23,646 nt of DNA from positions 1 to 23,646 of the forward strand of contig JBHENN010000021.1 in NCBI GenBank assembly GCA_046262015.1, read 5' to 3'. The notes beneath the pieces are model-generated. The model was not told the DNA's origin and ran no database searches. It saw only the letters and a list, made by a program, of their open reading frames with translations. Position numbers and translations under genes: made by a program. Shown in pieces: positions 1-9,376 of the stretch; position 1 is the first letter of the stretch; each line of letters starts with the position of its first letter. This DNA comes from JBHENN01 sp046262015 (GTDB taxonomy: Bacteria; Actinomycetota; CADDZG01; WHSQ01).

Positions 1-2
1 TG

Positions 3-554
3 CTGAACACCACCTACCGTCCGGCCGCCGAGACCGTGGTCGGTGGCGCGGCGGTCGCGCGCCTCGAACGACTGGCGCGCCGCCCCCTGGACGTCCTGGG
101 CTCGCAGTCCCACCGGCTCGACCGGCTGCGCAAGGTGGTCAAGCCGTCGGACGCGGTGTTCTGGGCGGTGGCCACGACGGCGTTCGGGCCGGGTGGGTCG
201 GCGCGTCAGATCGACTTCACGTACGACCTGTTGGCGGAGACCGACACGGATGTGCTGTTCGACCTGATCCGGTCGTACCGCGACTTCGACGTCCGGGACA
301 TCGTCCCCGAGATCACGGTCCCCGTCCTGGTCGTCGGCGGGACCCGCGACCGCCTGACCGTCCCGGAGGCGTCGGAATACCTGGCCGAGCACCTGCCCAA
401 AGCTGAGCTCCATCTGCTCGACGGCTGCGGGCACATGTCCATGCTCGAGCGCCACACCGAGGTCAACCGGCTGCTCAAGCAGTTCTGCGACGACGTCCTC
501 GGGCCGCCCTTTACACCGCGCAAGAACGCGACGAAGAAGAGAAGCAAGAAGTGA
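3..554 (+). CDS. Alpha/beta hydrolase, C-terminal part (5' end outside window)
   Basis: The reading frame is open to the left edge, so the gene begins upstream and about 183 residues of its C-terminal part are visible. The segment VPVLVVGGTRDRLTVPE is the usual strand-plus-acid region of alpha/beta hydrolases, where the Asp of TRDR would be the catalytic acid. LLDGCGHMSMLE holds the catalytic His. The nucleophile elbow lies outside the window, so the substrate cannot be inferred; lipase, esterase or enol-lactonase-like relatives are all possible. The protein ends in a lysine/arginine-rich tail (RKNATKKRSKK). Its TGA overlaps the GTG of the next gene by four bases (GTGA), which suggests translational coupling with the aminopeptidase. 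Confidence 0.85.
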   Translation: MNTTYRPAAETVVGGAAVARLERLARRPLDVLGSQSHRLDRLRKVVKPSDAVFWAVATTAFGPGGSARQIDFTYDLLAETDTDVLFDLIRSYRDFDVRDIVPEITVPVLVVGGTRDRLTVPEASEYLAEHLPKAELHLLDGCGHMSMLERHTEVNRLLKQFCDDVLGPPFTPRKNATKKRSKK

Positions 555-1654
555 CCGACGCACGCGTGGACGCGCTGGCCCGGATCCTGGTGGACTACTC
601 CGTCGCCATCAAGCCGCACGACCGGGTCGCGATCCGCGGCGCGTACGTGGCCGAGCCGCTGATCCTCGCCGTCTATCGCCTGTGTCTCGAGCGTGGCGCG
701 TATCCGATGGTCCGGGCTTCGTTACCGCGCGCCGAGCCACTCTTCTACCGTCTGGCGAGTGACGATCAGCTAGAACACGTGTGGGAGACCGACAAGTGGC
801 TCATCGAGAACCTCGACGCCAGCATCAGCATCCTGTCGGACACCAACACCCGCCAGCTCTCCAAGGTCGATCCCGAACGTATGTCGATCGCGTCGCGCGC
901 CCGCAAGCCGCTGTCCGACACGTTCTTCGAGCGCTCCGCCACAGGCGAGTACCGGTGGAACATCACGCTGTTCCCCACCGAGGCACACGCCATGGAGGCC
1001 CAGATGAGCCTCGACGAGTACGAGGACCTCTACTACTCGGCCTGCCTGGTGGACGCGGACGACCCCGTGCGGGCATGGGACGACGTGTCCCAGCGCCACG
1101 CCCGGTTGATCGAGTGGATGAAGGGACGCAACGAGGTCCACCTGGAAGGCGAGGGGACCGATCTCGTGCTCGAGGTGGGAGGCAGGACGTTCGTGGCGGC
1201 CAACGGGCATCACAACTTCCCGGACGGGGAGATCTTCACGGGTCCGATCGAAGACCGGACGCGCGGCGAGGTCTCGTTCAGCTATCCCGCGATCTTCGGG
1301 GGCCAGGCGGTCGAGGGGATCAGGCTTCGCTTTGAAGCGGGCCGCGTCGTGGAGGCCACCGCCGAGAAGAACGAGCGGTTCCTGCTCGAGACGCTGGAGC
1401 GGGACGCGGGCGCGAAGACGCTCGGCGAGCTCGGGATCGGCACCAACTACGGCATCCCCGGCTTCACCGGCGAGCTGCTGCTCGACGAGAAGATCGGCGG
1501 GACGGTGCATCTCGCGCTCGGTGCCGCGTATCCCGAGACGGGTGGTCTCAACGACTCCTCGCTGCACTGGGACATGGTCTGCGACCTCCGCCGCGGGGGC
1601 CGGGTCACGGTCGACGGCGACGTGCTGATGGAGGACGGCAAGCTTTTCGTCTAG
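551..1654 (+). CDS. M29-family metallo-aminopeptidase (AmpS/AmpT-like)
   Basis: A 367-residue protein of the usual length for peptidase family M29, the thermophilic aminopeptidases that remove N-terminal residues using two metal ions. Signature segments occur in order: NFPDGEIFTGPIED in the middle, then ELGIGTNYGIPG, LLLDEKIGGTVHLALGAAYP and SSLHWDMVCDL near the C-terminus. The Glu of GEIF, the Glu of DEKI, the His of TVHLALG, and the His and Asp of HWD match the known metal-ligand pattern. No signal peptide is visible, so it is probably cytoplasmic. The GTG start at 551 overlaps the hydrolase stop by four bases. The family assignment is firm; the peptide substrate is not known. Confidence 0.92.
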   Translation: MTDARVDALARILVDYSVAIKPHDRVAIRGAYVAEPLILAVYRLCLERGAYPMVRASLPRAEPLFYRLASDDQLEHVWETDKWLIENLDASISILSDTNTRQLSKVDPERMSIASRARKPLSDTFFERSATGEYRWNITLFPTEAHAMEAQMSLDEYEDLYYSACLVDADDPVRAWDDVSQRHARLIEWMKGRNEVHLEGEGTDLVLEVGGRTFVAANGHHNFPDGEIFTGPIEDRTRGEVSFSYPAIFGGQAVEGIRLRFEAGRVVEATAEKNERFLLETLERDAGAKTLGELGIGTNYGIPGFTGELLLDEKIGGTVHLALGAAYPETGGLNDSSLHWDMVCDLRRGGRVTVDGDVLMEDGKLFV

Positions 1655-1828
1655 GCCGCGCGGCTATGATGCGACGGTCAGCATGGCGACATCGGCTCGC
1701 GGCTCGGACCCGGGACGTGAAGTGGTCCCATGTTGGTGAGAATGGGTGGTCCCTACTTACTGGGAAGCGACACTAAGTCGCGGGTGCATGCGTGTTCATC
1801 GTCGTGGGCTCAATGATGCTTCGCGAGG
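1655..1828. other. Non-coding gap with three short hairpins and a -10-like box
   Basis: This gap lies between the plus-strand aminopeptidase and the convergent HNH gene. A TATGAT box sits at 1665-1670 without a good -35. Downstream are three successive stem-loops: GGGAC/GTCCC at 1712-1729, TCCC/GGGA at 1750-1765 and GCGAC/GTCGC at 1767-1781. The 8-mer GTGGTCCC occurs twice. No coding frame or T-run terminator was seen. It could encode a small structured RNA or act as a bidirectional processing or termination region; neither is shown. Confidence 0.3.
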
Positions 1829-2989
1829 TCAGGGTTCGGGCGGTTTCAACCTCCCGGCGCGCCGGTCCCGTTCGGTCTTGGCCTGGTGGCAGGGCCTGCA
1901 GCGAGGATCGAAGTTTTCATAGGAAGAGGGTCCTAGAGCGACGTGAGGCTCGACGTGGTCGAACTCCGGCCTGAAGCGGTTGCCGCAATCGACGCACGAT
2001 ACGCCATCGAAGGTTGGCGGCTCGCCTAATTCGAGCGCGATGGCGACCTCTGCGGGTTTGCTCCGGGACCATCTCTTGATGTGGCGTAGATCCTTGCCGT
2101 CAAAGAAGAGCCCGGTGAGGAACGCGTCACGCGCGATCTCTCGTGCCACCTCTGGCGCCACGGGACCGACCCCGGGGATCTTGCACACCTCCCCCTCGCG
2201 CACATCTTTCCAGCCCCGCCTCACGACCTCGTGGGAGACGAGGATGACCAGTTCCGGCCGGGTCGTGCGCCCCTTGCCGGAACCGGACAGAAGCTTCGCG
2301 TAGGCGTCGGCGAGGTAGCGCTCGAACGGCTCCACCTGAGGCACCGCCACAGGACCGCCCCGGCCCTTCCGCGCCTCTAGTTCCGCCTCCTTGGCTGCGG
2401 CCGTGGCCGCCCGGCTGAGACGCTGCGCCTCGGCTTCCGCCCCCGCCACGATGGGCGTCCCGATGTGCGGCTGGAACCTCAGGTGGATATCGACCATCCC
2501 GAGAGGATCGGTGTGGCTGCGGGCCGAGCGTGCTGCCCGCTGGCGGGCGTCGAGGTCGCGGTGCTGCTCGGCCTCGAGTTTCACCCGGCGGGCCTCGTCC
2601 CTAAGCACATGGAACGGCCTCGTCTCAGCCACCTTCAACAGTTTCTTGGCAGCACCCGGGGAACTCTGTTCCGCACTAGCTATCTCGACCGCTTGATCGA
2701 GAGAGACCTCTCCCTGCTGCAGTGCTTGGCTGAGTTCCGGAGAGGACTCCAGGGTATTGCCGGTAGCCACCACCGCCTTGGCTTTGCCGATCGAGGTGCC
2801 ACCGAGCCGAGCCACCTTCGCTTCGTCCATCCGGCGCGCCAACATCGTCTTTCCGTAGGCGGCAAGCCGCTCGGCGCGCGAATAGAGCTCGAAGGTCCGC
2901 TCGATCTCGGCTTGGGTCATGAAACCAGGCTCGAGATCGGCGTTCGCCTTCTCGAGCATCTCGATCCCCAGCTCCGCATAACGTGCCAT
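1829..2989 (-). CDS. HNH endonuclease with DUF222-like N-terminal region
   Basis: The C-terminus carries a zinc-binding HNH module: CVDC, then FDHVEPHVALGPSSYENFDPR, then CRPCHQAKTER. The two CxxC pairs and the H..N..H residues are all present. The N-terminal two thirds are helical and charged (ERLAAYGKTMLARRMDEAKVARLGG and a long A/E/R-rich stretch around residues 135-225), as in the DUF222-HNH proteins that multiply in actinobacterial genomes. I chose ATG 2989 (MARYAELGIEML) over the in-frame ATG at 3103 because the 38 extra residues look unlike the family, and a CATATT box ends six bases before the chosen ATG. The gene is oriented against its neighbours, between housekeeping genes, which fits a mobile or recently acquired gene. 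Its target and role are unknown. Confidence 0.82.
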   Translation of the reverse strand: MARYAELGIEMLEKANADLEPGFMTQAEIERTFELYSRAERLAAYGKTMLARRMDEAKVARLGGTSIGKAKAVVATGNTLESSPELSQALQQGEVSLDQAVEIASAEQSSPGAAKKLLKVAETRPFHVLRDEARRVKLEAEQHRDLDARQRAARSARSHTDPLGMVDIHLRFQPHIGTPIVAGAEAEAQRLSRAATAAAKEAELEARKGRGGPVAVPQVEPFERYLADAYAKLLSGSGKGRTTRPELVILVSHEVVRRGWKDVREGEVCKIPGVGPVAPEVAREIARDAFLTGLFFDGKDLRHIKRWSRSKPAEVAIALELGEPPTFDGVSCVDCGNRFRPEFDHVEPHVALGPSSYENFDPRCRPCHQAKTERDRRAGRLKPPEP

Positions 2990-3132
2990 GACCCCAATAT
3001 GACAGGGGCCTGCGACAAGAAATCGCTCTTCACGAATAACGGCGGAATCCAATAGCGTTACCGGTCCCTCGTCTTCCGTCCAGGCAGCTCGCGTTTCCGG
3101 CAACCGCGGGAGGGGCTCGTGGCTGTCACATG

Positions 3133-3161
3133 TTGACCCTCCCGGATGGCGGCACTACTGT
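3133..3161 (+). promoter_or_regulatory. Sigma-70-type promoter for the uracil-DNA glycosylase, leaderless
   Basis: TTGACC at 3133-3138 is followed after exactly 17 bases by TACTGT at 3156-3161. The expected transcription start is about 3168, and the ATG begins at 3169, so the mRNA would be essentially leaderless. This rules against using the in-frame ATG at 3130, which would lie upstream of the promoter. Confidence 0.65.
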
Positions 3162-3168
3162 CGGGGCC

Positions 3169-3822
3169 ATGCCCGGGGTGGACATCGAGCTGATTCGTAC
3201 AGAGGCGCTCGGGTGCACCCGCTGCGCGCTCTCACGAGGCCGGACGAACGTGGTGTGGGCGGACGGGAACCTCGAGTCCGAGCTCCTCTTCATCGGGGAG
3301 GGCCCCGGCTTCCACGAGGACAAGCAGGGGGTCCCGTTCGTGGGTGCAGCCGGGCAGCTGCTCGACCGTCTCCTCGCCGAGATCGGTCTCGACCGAACCA
3401 GCGCGGCGATCGTGAACGTCGTCAAGTGTCGCCCTCCAGGCAACCGCGATCCCTTGCCCGAGGAGATCGAGGCGTGCCGGCCCTATCTCGACGCGCAGCT
3501 CGAGCACATGCGACCCACGGTGATCGTGACCTTGGGGAACTTCGCGACGCGCTTCATCCTCGAGGAGCAGGTAGGCATCACCCGCGCCCGGGGCCGCCGC
3601 TACCAGCGGCGCGGCGCGACCGTCATCCCCACGTTCCACCCCGCGGCCGCCCTGCGGGGAGGCCGGTTCGGCGGCACGAGCCCGATCGACGCGATCCGCC
3701 ACGACCTGCGGGTCGCCAGAGAGGTGCTCGACGAGGCGGCCGCACGCCGGCGGGCGGCGGCGCTGGTCGTCTCTCCGGGACCGGTCCCTCAGGCACAGGC
3801 GCTGCAACTCGGGCTCTTCTGA
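3169..3822 (+). CDS. Uracil-DNA glycosylase, family 4 (Fe-S cluster type)
   Basis: A 217-residue protein that removes uracil from DNA as the first step of base-excision repair. Four cysteines, C16 and C19 (CTRC), C87 (VVKCRPPGNRDP) and C103, match the [4Fe-4S] ligands of family 4 enzymes. IGEGPGFHEDKQGVPFVGAA at about residues 42-61 is the active-site motif, and TFHPAAAL near the C-terminus supplies the conserved His-Pro. The tail (about 25 residues, Ala/Arg-rich) is not conserved. ATG 3169 was chosen because a well-formed promoter places transcription at that base; no Shine-Dalgarno sequence is present. It is followed within a few bases by tsaE, so it may head the t6A operon. Confidence 0.93.
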   Translation: MPGVDIELIRTEALGCTRCALSRGRTNVVWADGNLESELLFIGEGPGFHEDKQGVPFVGAAGQLLDRLLAEIGLDRTSAAIVNVVKCRPPGNRDPLPEEIEACRPYLDAQLEHMRPTVIVTLGNFATRFILEEQVGITRARGRRYQRRGATVIPTFHPAAALRGGRFGGTSPIDAIRHDLRVAREVLDEAAARRRAAALVVSPGPVPQAQALQLGLF

Positions 3823-3833
3823 GCGGCCCTGAG

Positions 3834-4406
3834 GTGCCGCGCGCCCTGGCCGTCACGACCGCCTCGCCGGACGAGACCCGGATCCTCGGAGCGTCCCTGG
3901 CACCCGTCCTCCTTCCGGGCGACGTGATCAGCCTGAGCGGGGACCTCGGGGCCGGCAAGACCGTCTTCGTGCAGGGCGTCGTCGCCGCTCTCGGCGTTTC
4001 CGGCCGGGTGACGAGCCCGACCTTCACGATCGTGCAGGAGTACGACGCGCGCTATCCGGTCGTGCACATGGACGTGTATCGGCTGACCTCCTTCCAGGAG
4101 GTGCTCGACCTGGGTTTCGACGAGCTGCTCGACTCCGGCGCGGTCCTGATCGTGGAGTGGGGCGACGCCTTGGGGCCCCTCCTGCCCCGGCGCTACCTCC
4201 AGGTCGAGATCAGGGCCGGCGACGCGGACCGGGACGACGACCGGGTAGTGACCTTCCGTCCGCAGGGCGACGAATGGTGGCGCAAGCTTGCCAGCATGAG
4301 AGAGACCGCCGAGGCCCTCCTGGATGCCGCGTCGCCACCCGACGCGGCCCTCGCGCCCCGGTTCACCGAGCTGGACGGGCCCCCCGGAGGACCCGTTGGC
4401 CGCTGA
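3834..4406 (+). CDS. tsaE: tRNA threonylcarbamoyladenosine biosynthesis ATPase TsaE
   Basis: TsaE (YjeE) is the ATPase that supports the TsaB-TsaD complex in making t6A at position 37 of ANN-decoding tRNAs. The P-loop GDLGAGKT lies at residues 36-43. It is followed by TSPTFTIVQEY, HMDVYRL and IVEWGD, all family hallmarks. The 190-residue length is slightly long because of a C-terminal extension of about 35 residues rich in Ala and Pro. The start is taken as GTG 3834 (PRALAVTTASPDETR); there is no clear ribosome-binding site, so the upstream few codons remain possible. tsaB begins 21 bases after the stop. Confidence 0.9.
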   Translation: MPRALAVTTASPDETRILGASLAPVLLPGDVISLSGDLGAGKTVFVQGVVAALGVSGRVTSPTFTIVQEYDARYPVVHMDVYRLTSFQEVLDLGFDELLDSGAVLIVEWGDALGPLLPRRYLQVEIRAGDADRDDDRVVTFRPQGDEWWRKLASMRETAEALLDAASPPDAALAPRFTELDGPPGGPVGR

Positions 4407-4427
4407 CCGACCCTCCGGGAGGAACGC

Positions 4428-5138
4428 ATGCTCGTCTTAGGGATCGAGACCTCTACCCCCCAGGCGAGCGTGGCCATAGGGTCGGAGCAAGGGGTCGTGG
4501 CCAGCGCGCTGGTAGCGCGCGGCGCGAGCTACAACGAGTTCCTCTTGCCGGCGATCCGCTTCTGCCTCGACCAGGCGGGCCTCGGCTACCGCAACCTCGG
4601 CGGCGTCGCGGTCAGCCTCGGTCCGGGTCTCTTCTCGGGCATGCGGGTGGGGGTCGCGACGGCGAAGGCAGTGGCCCAGGCCCTGTCCCTCCCGATCGTC
4701 GGGATGGCGAGCCTCGACCTCGTGGCGTTCGACGTGCGACACACGTCAAAGACGATCTGCGCCGTCCTCGATGCCCGGCGCGCCGAGGTCTTCCACGCCA
4801 CGTACCGATCGTCGCCCGGAGGCATCCAGCGCATGAGCCCCTACCAGGTGGACAGCCCCGAGCGCCTCGTGGTCGGGCTCGCGTCCCGTCCGGGAGACGT
4901 CCTGCTGGTGGGGAACGGAGCGCTTCTCTACCGCGACGTCTTCGAGGAGGCGGGGCACATGGTCGAGTTCGCATCGATGCGCGACTCGTTCCCGGACGCC
5001 TCGGCCCTGGTGGAACTTGCGTTGCCGCGCCTGTTCCGCCAGGAGTTCGACTCGCTCTACGACCTCACACCCCTCTATCTGCGCCGCTCGGCGCGCCCGA
5101 TCGAGTGGGCCCGGGTGCGCGGCGCGAGGTCGGCATGA
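4428..5138 (+). CDS. tsaB: tRNA threonylcarbamoyladenosine biosynthesis protein TsaB
   Basis: This is the non-catalytic ASKHA-fold partner of TsaD in t6A synthesis, 236 residues. The N-terminus VLGIETSTPQASVAIG and the block AVSLGPGLFSGMRVGVATAK at about residues 62-81 are diagnostic. The conserved DARRAEVFHATY segment follows. TsaB lacks the HxxxH metal site of TsaD, as expected. A strong Shine-Dalgarno GGGAGGA at 4417-4423 fixes the ATG at 4428. It lies in the operon tsaE-tsaB-rimI-tsaD; its stop is just upstream of the rimI GTG starts. Confidence 0.93.
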   Translation: MLVLGIETSTPQASVAIGSEQGVVASALVARGASYNEFLLPAIRFCLDQAGLGYRNLGGVAVSLGPGLFSGMRVGVATAKAVAQALSLPIVGMASLDLVAFDVRHTSKTICAVLDARRAEVFHATYRSSPGGIQRMSPYQVDSPERLVVGLASRPGDVLLVGNGALLYRDVFEEAGHMVEFASMRDSFPDASALVELALPRLFRQEFDSLYDLTPLYLRRSARPIEWARVRGARSA

Positions 5139-5145
5139 TGGGGTG

Positions 5146-5703
5146 GTGGCGGTGGCGCTAGCTCCGGTTCCGGATGCAGGTCCCGTACGGGACATCGAGC
5201 TGACCAGGATGCGGCGCCGTCACCTCCGGAGGGTGCTCGCGATCGAGTCGCAGGTGTACCCCCGCCCGTGGAGCCCATCGTTATTCCTCTCCGAGCTGGC
5301 TCAGCGCTCGACGCGGTCGTACCTCGTCGCCAAGCACGCCGGTGAGGTCATCGGGTACGCCGGGATGATGTTCATGGTCGACGAGGCCCATGTCACGAAC
5401 ATCGCGGTGGACCCGGTCTTCCACGGGCGAAGGGTGGGCACGCGCCTGCTGCTGACCCTGATCACCGAGTCGATCGCCCGGGGGACCCGGGTCATCTCGC
5501 TCGAGGTCCGGACGTCCAACTCACCCGCGCAGGAGATGTACGCCAAGTTCGGTTTCTCGACCGTCGGAGTCCGGAGGGGCTACTACATCGAGACCGACGA
5601 GGACGCTCTGGTCATGACGGTCGAGGATGCGCTCAGCACCTCGTACCGCAACCGTCTGGCCGCGATCAGGACCTCCCTGGACGCGCCTGGGGCCCCGGGA
5701 TGA
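5146..5703 (+). CDS. rimI: RimI-like GNAT N-acetyltransferase
   Basis: A GNAT-fold acetyltransferase of about 185 residues, related to RimI, which acetylates the N-terminus of ribosomal protein S18 and can act more broadly in actinobacteria. Visible motifs are YPRPWSPSLFLSEL, the strand HVTNIAVDPVFHGRRVGTRLL with the acetyl-CoA pyrophosphate loop, and SLEVRTSNSPAQEMYAKFGF. The end GVRRGYY.ETDEDALVM is typical of RimI. The start is uncertain: GTG codons at 5143, 5146 and 5152 all lie in frame behind a weak GATGGGG. The stop overlaps the tsaD ATG by four bases (ATGA), so the two are translationally coupled. Confidence 0.88.
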   Translation: MAVALAPVPDAGPVRDIELTRMRRRHLRRVLAIESQVYPRPWSPSLFLSELAQRSTRSYLVAKHAGEVIGYAGMMFMVDEAHVTNIAVDPVFHGRRVGTRLLLTLITESIARGTRVISLEVRTSNSPAQEMYAKFGFSTVGVRRGYYIETDEDALVMTVEDALSTSYRNRLAAIRTSLDAPGAPG

Positions 5704-6809
5704 CCGATCCGGTCTGGCTCGATCCGCGCGTGCCGGGGGACGTAGCGACCGCCCCCCGTCCGGCGACGCGGTCTGCGACCGTGTCCGAGTGGGACGAAGA
5801 GACCCTCGTGCTGGGGATCGAGACGTCGTGCGACGAGACCTCGGCGGCAGTCGTGAAGGGAGGTCGGGAGATCCTCTCGAACGTGATCGTGTCGCAGACC
5901 GAGCTTCACGGTGAGTACGGCGGCATCGTGCCCGAGATCGCGTCCCGGGCCCACGTCGAGGCGTTGTCGCCAGCGATCGGCGAAGCCCTGCTGCTGGCCG
6001 ACCTGACGTTCTGGGACCTCGACGCGGTCGCCGCCACCCTGGGCCCCGGCCTGATCGGCTCGCTCCTGATCGGGGTGGCCGAGGGGAAGTCGATCGCAGC
6101 GGTCCTCGATATCCCGTTCGTCGGGGTCAACCACCTCGAGGCGCACATCTACTCGAACCTCCTGGCCGATGACGACGCCGCGCTTCCCGCGCTGGCGCTG
6201 ATCATCTCCGGCGGTCACACCATGATCGTCGACGCGCGCGGTCATGGGGACTACGAGATCCTCGGAGGGACGATCGACGACGCCGCCGGCGAGGCGTTCG
6301 ACAAGGTCGCTCGGTTCCTCGGCCTCGACTACCCCGGCGGGCCGGAGATCGACCGCCTGTCGCTCCTCGGGGACCCCGACGCCATCCGTTTCCCGCGCGC
6401 CCTGATCGACGAGGTCGGCTTCGACGTCTCCTACTCGGGGCTGAAGACGTCGGTCGTCAACTACGTTCGGCGCGCCGAGGCGCGCGGTGAGCCGATCTCG
6501 GTCGAGGACGTAGCCGCTTCGTTCCAGCAGGCCTTGGTCGACGTCCAGGTGGCCAAGACGATGGCCGCCGCGCGCGCCGTCGACGCCGGCCGGGTGTTCC
6601 TGTGCGGCGGGGTTGCGGCGAACTCCGGGCTGCGCAAGGGGCTCGCCGATGCATGCACGGCCGCCGGGATGAGCCTCTCGGTGCCGCCGCTGGAGCTGTG
6701 CACCGACAACGCCGCGATGGTCGCCGCGTGCGGCACCGCGATGCTGCGCCGGGGGAGGTACTCGAGCCTCGACGCGGCGCCCGACCCCAACCTCCCCCTC
6801 GCCGGTTGA
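5700..6809 (+). CDS. tsaD: tRNA threonylcarbamoyltransferase TsaD
   Basis: TsaD (Kae1/Gcp) transfers the threonylcarbamoyl group to A37 of tRNA. The metal-binding NHLEAH motif places His at residues 145 and 149, and CTDNAAM places Asp at 336. GIETSCDETSAAVV, ATLGPGLIGSLLIG, GGTIDDAAGEAFDK and LCGGVAANSGLR are all present. The protein is 369 residues because of an N-terminal extension of about 35 residues rich in Pro, Arg and Ala. A GTG at 5781, close to the conserved start, is a plausible alternative, but the ATGA overlap with rimI favours 5700. The end of the gene overlaps the -35 box of the groES promoter. Confidence 0.95.
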   Translation: MTDPVWLDPRVPGDVATAPRPATRSATVSEWDEETLVLGIETSCDETSAAVVKGGREILSNVIVSQTELHGEYGGIVPEIASRAHVEALSPAIGEALLLADLTFWDLDAVAATLGPGLIGSLLIGVAEGKSIAAVLDIPFVGVNHLEAHIYSNLLADDDAALPALALIISGGHTMIVDARGHGDYEILGGTIDDAAGEAFDKVARFLGLDYPGGPEIDRLSLLGDPDAIRFPRALIDEVGFDVSYSGLKTSVVNYVRRAEARGEPISVEDVAASFQQALVDVQVAKTMAAARAVDAGRVFLCGGVAANSGLRKGLADACTAAGMSLSVPPLELCTDNAAMVAACGTAMLRRGRYSSLDAAPDPNLPLAG

Positions 6810-6835
6810 CCGGGCGCGTGCGGGCACGGTACAGT
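6806..6835 (+). promoter_or_regulatory. groESL promoter
   Basis: TTGACC at 6806-6811 and TACAGT at 6830-6835 are separated by 18 bases. The -35 box overlaps the tsaD stop codon (6807-6809). The -10 box runs into the CIRCE operator, so HrcA bound there would block RNA polymerase. The expected start is about 6842. Confidence 0.75.
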
Positions 6836-6861
6836 TAGCACTCGGGCGCCAAGAGTGCTAA
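6835..6861 (+). promoter_or_regulatory. CIRCE operator (HrcA binding site)
   Basis: TTAGCACTC, nine bases, then GAGTGCTAA: a perfect match to the CIRCE consensus bound by the heat-shock repressor HrcA. It overlaps the -10 box and the predicted transcription start of groES-groEL, and lies 45 bases before the groES ATG. This predicts HrcA repression relieved by heat or protein-folding stress. hrcA itself is not in this window. Confidence 0.96.
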
Positions 6862-6905
6862 CACTCGCGGCGCACATCGGTGAAAACCCTGCTCAGGAGG
6901 TACGC

Positions 6906-7208
6906 ATGGCCACTACGACCAAGACCCTGAAGCCCCTCGAGGACCGCATCCTCGTGCGCCCCGAGGAGGGCGAGGAGACCACCATCTCGGGCATCGTGAT
7001 CCCCGACACCGCCAAGGAGAAGCCCCAGGAGGGCACGGTCCTGGCGGTCGGCCCCGGGAAGCGCTCGGACACCGGCGACCTCATCCCCATGGAGGTCAAG
7101 GAAGGCGACAAGGTCATCTACTCGAAGTACGGCGGCACCGAGATCAAGCTCGAGGGTGAGGAGCTGCTGATCCTCTCGGCCAGGGACGTGCTCGCGGTCG
7201 TCGGCTAG
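6906..7208 (+). CDS. groES: Co-chaperonin GroES
   Basis: A 100-residue GroES, the lid of the GroEL folding chamber. LKPLEDRILVRPEEGEE at the N-terminus, the mobile-loop segment TTISGIVIPDTAKEKPQEGT and the closing GEELLILSARDVLAVV are typical. The ATG at 6906 has a strong AGGAGG at 6895-6900. It is the first gene behind the CIRCE-controlled promoter and is followed by groEL after 70 bases, the usual bicistronic arrangement. Confidence 0.97.
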   Translation: MATTTKTLKPLEDRILVRPEEGEETTISGIVIPDTAKEKPQEGTVLAVGPGKRSDTGDLIPMEVKEGDKVIYSKYGGTEIKLEGEELLILSARDVLAVVG

Positions 7209-7278
7209 CCCACGCCCCGCAGCGTCGCCGCCTCGGGCGCTGCCACCCTCATCACATCCGTTCGGAGAAGGAGAATAG

Positions 7279-8943
<1,665 letters not shown>

Positions 8944-9146
8944 CGAGAGGTTCGGTTCGCGCCGTGGATGTCCGGCGCAGCAGTCGTTCGTTAGCGAGAG
9001 AAGGTCGCGACGACCTTGCCCGACGTGGCGACGCCCGGGCACCCGCGCACGGGACCAGCGTCGTAGATGAACACCCCCAATCGACCCTTCTTGGGATCGA
9101 TCTTGAACGTTCTCTTACCGCAGAAATAGGTAACGAACGGGTTGAC
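8944..9146 (-). other. Gap downstream of groEL, with an orphan open frame on the minus strand
   Basis: No plus-strand gene or T-run terminator follows groEL. On the minus strand, the frame of the small membrane protein continues past its TGA for about 50 codons (9146 down to the TAA at 8991-8993). The translation looks protein-like, including TYFCGKRTFKIDPKKGRLGV, but has no start codon at its beginning. It may be a decayed 3' part of a gene or chance. A small hairpin (CCCC-GAA-GGGG) sits at 9150-9160 around that stop. Confidence 0.25.
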
Positions 9147-9368
9147 TCACCCCGAAGGGGCTGTGAGCCTCCGCTTAGCTCGTGGGTACCAAATCCAGCC
9201 ATGGACCACGGCCGCCAAAAGAGTCGCCGGAACAAAGAGCACCAAGGCACGCGCGACGGAGAGTGAGCCGAACGCAACAGGCATGCCGAGGACGATCACG
9301 ACGTTGACCGCAGACCAAACCAACGCGTAGCGAATCCGAGATTCAAGCGTCCAAGCCTGCAGACTCAT
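9147..9368 (-). CDS. Small two-helix membrane protein
   Basis: A 73-residue protein with two hydrophobic segments, about residues 14-33 (ALVWSAVNVVIVLGMPVAF) and 40-59 (ALVLFVPATLLAAVVHGWIW), a short polar loop, and a basic C-terminus (PRAKRRL). The topology suggests both ends on the cytoplasmic side. AGGAGGG lies four bases before the ATG at 9368. It starts eight bases after the stop of the preceding small gene (9377-9528), so the two probably form one unit. I do not recognise the family and propose no function. Confidence 0.6.
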   Translation of the reverse strand: MSLQAWTLESRIRYALVWSAVNVVIVLGMPVAFGSLSVARALVLFVPATLLAAVVHGWIWYPRAKRRLTAPSG

Positions 9369-9376
9369 CAGCCCTC

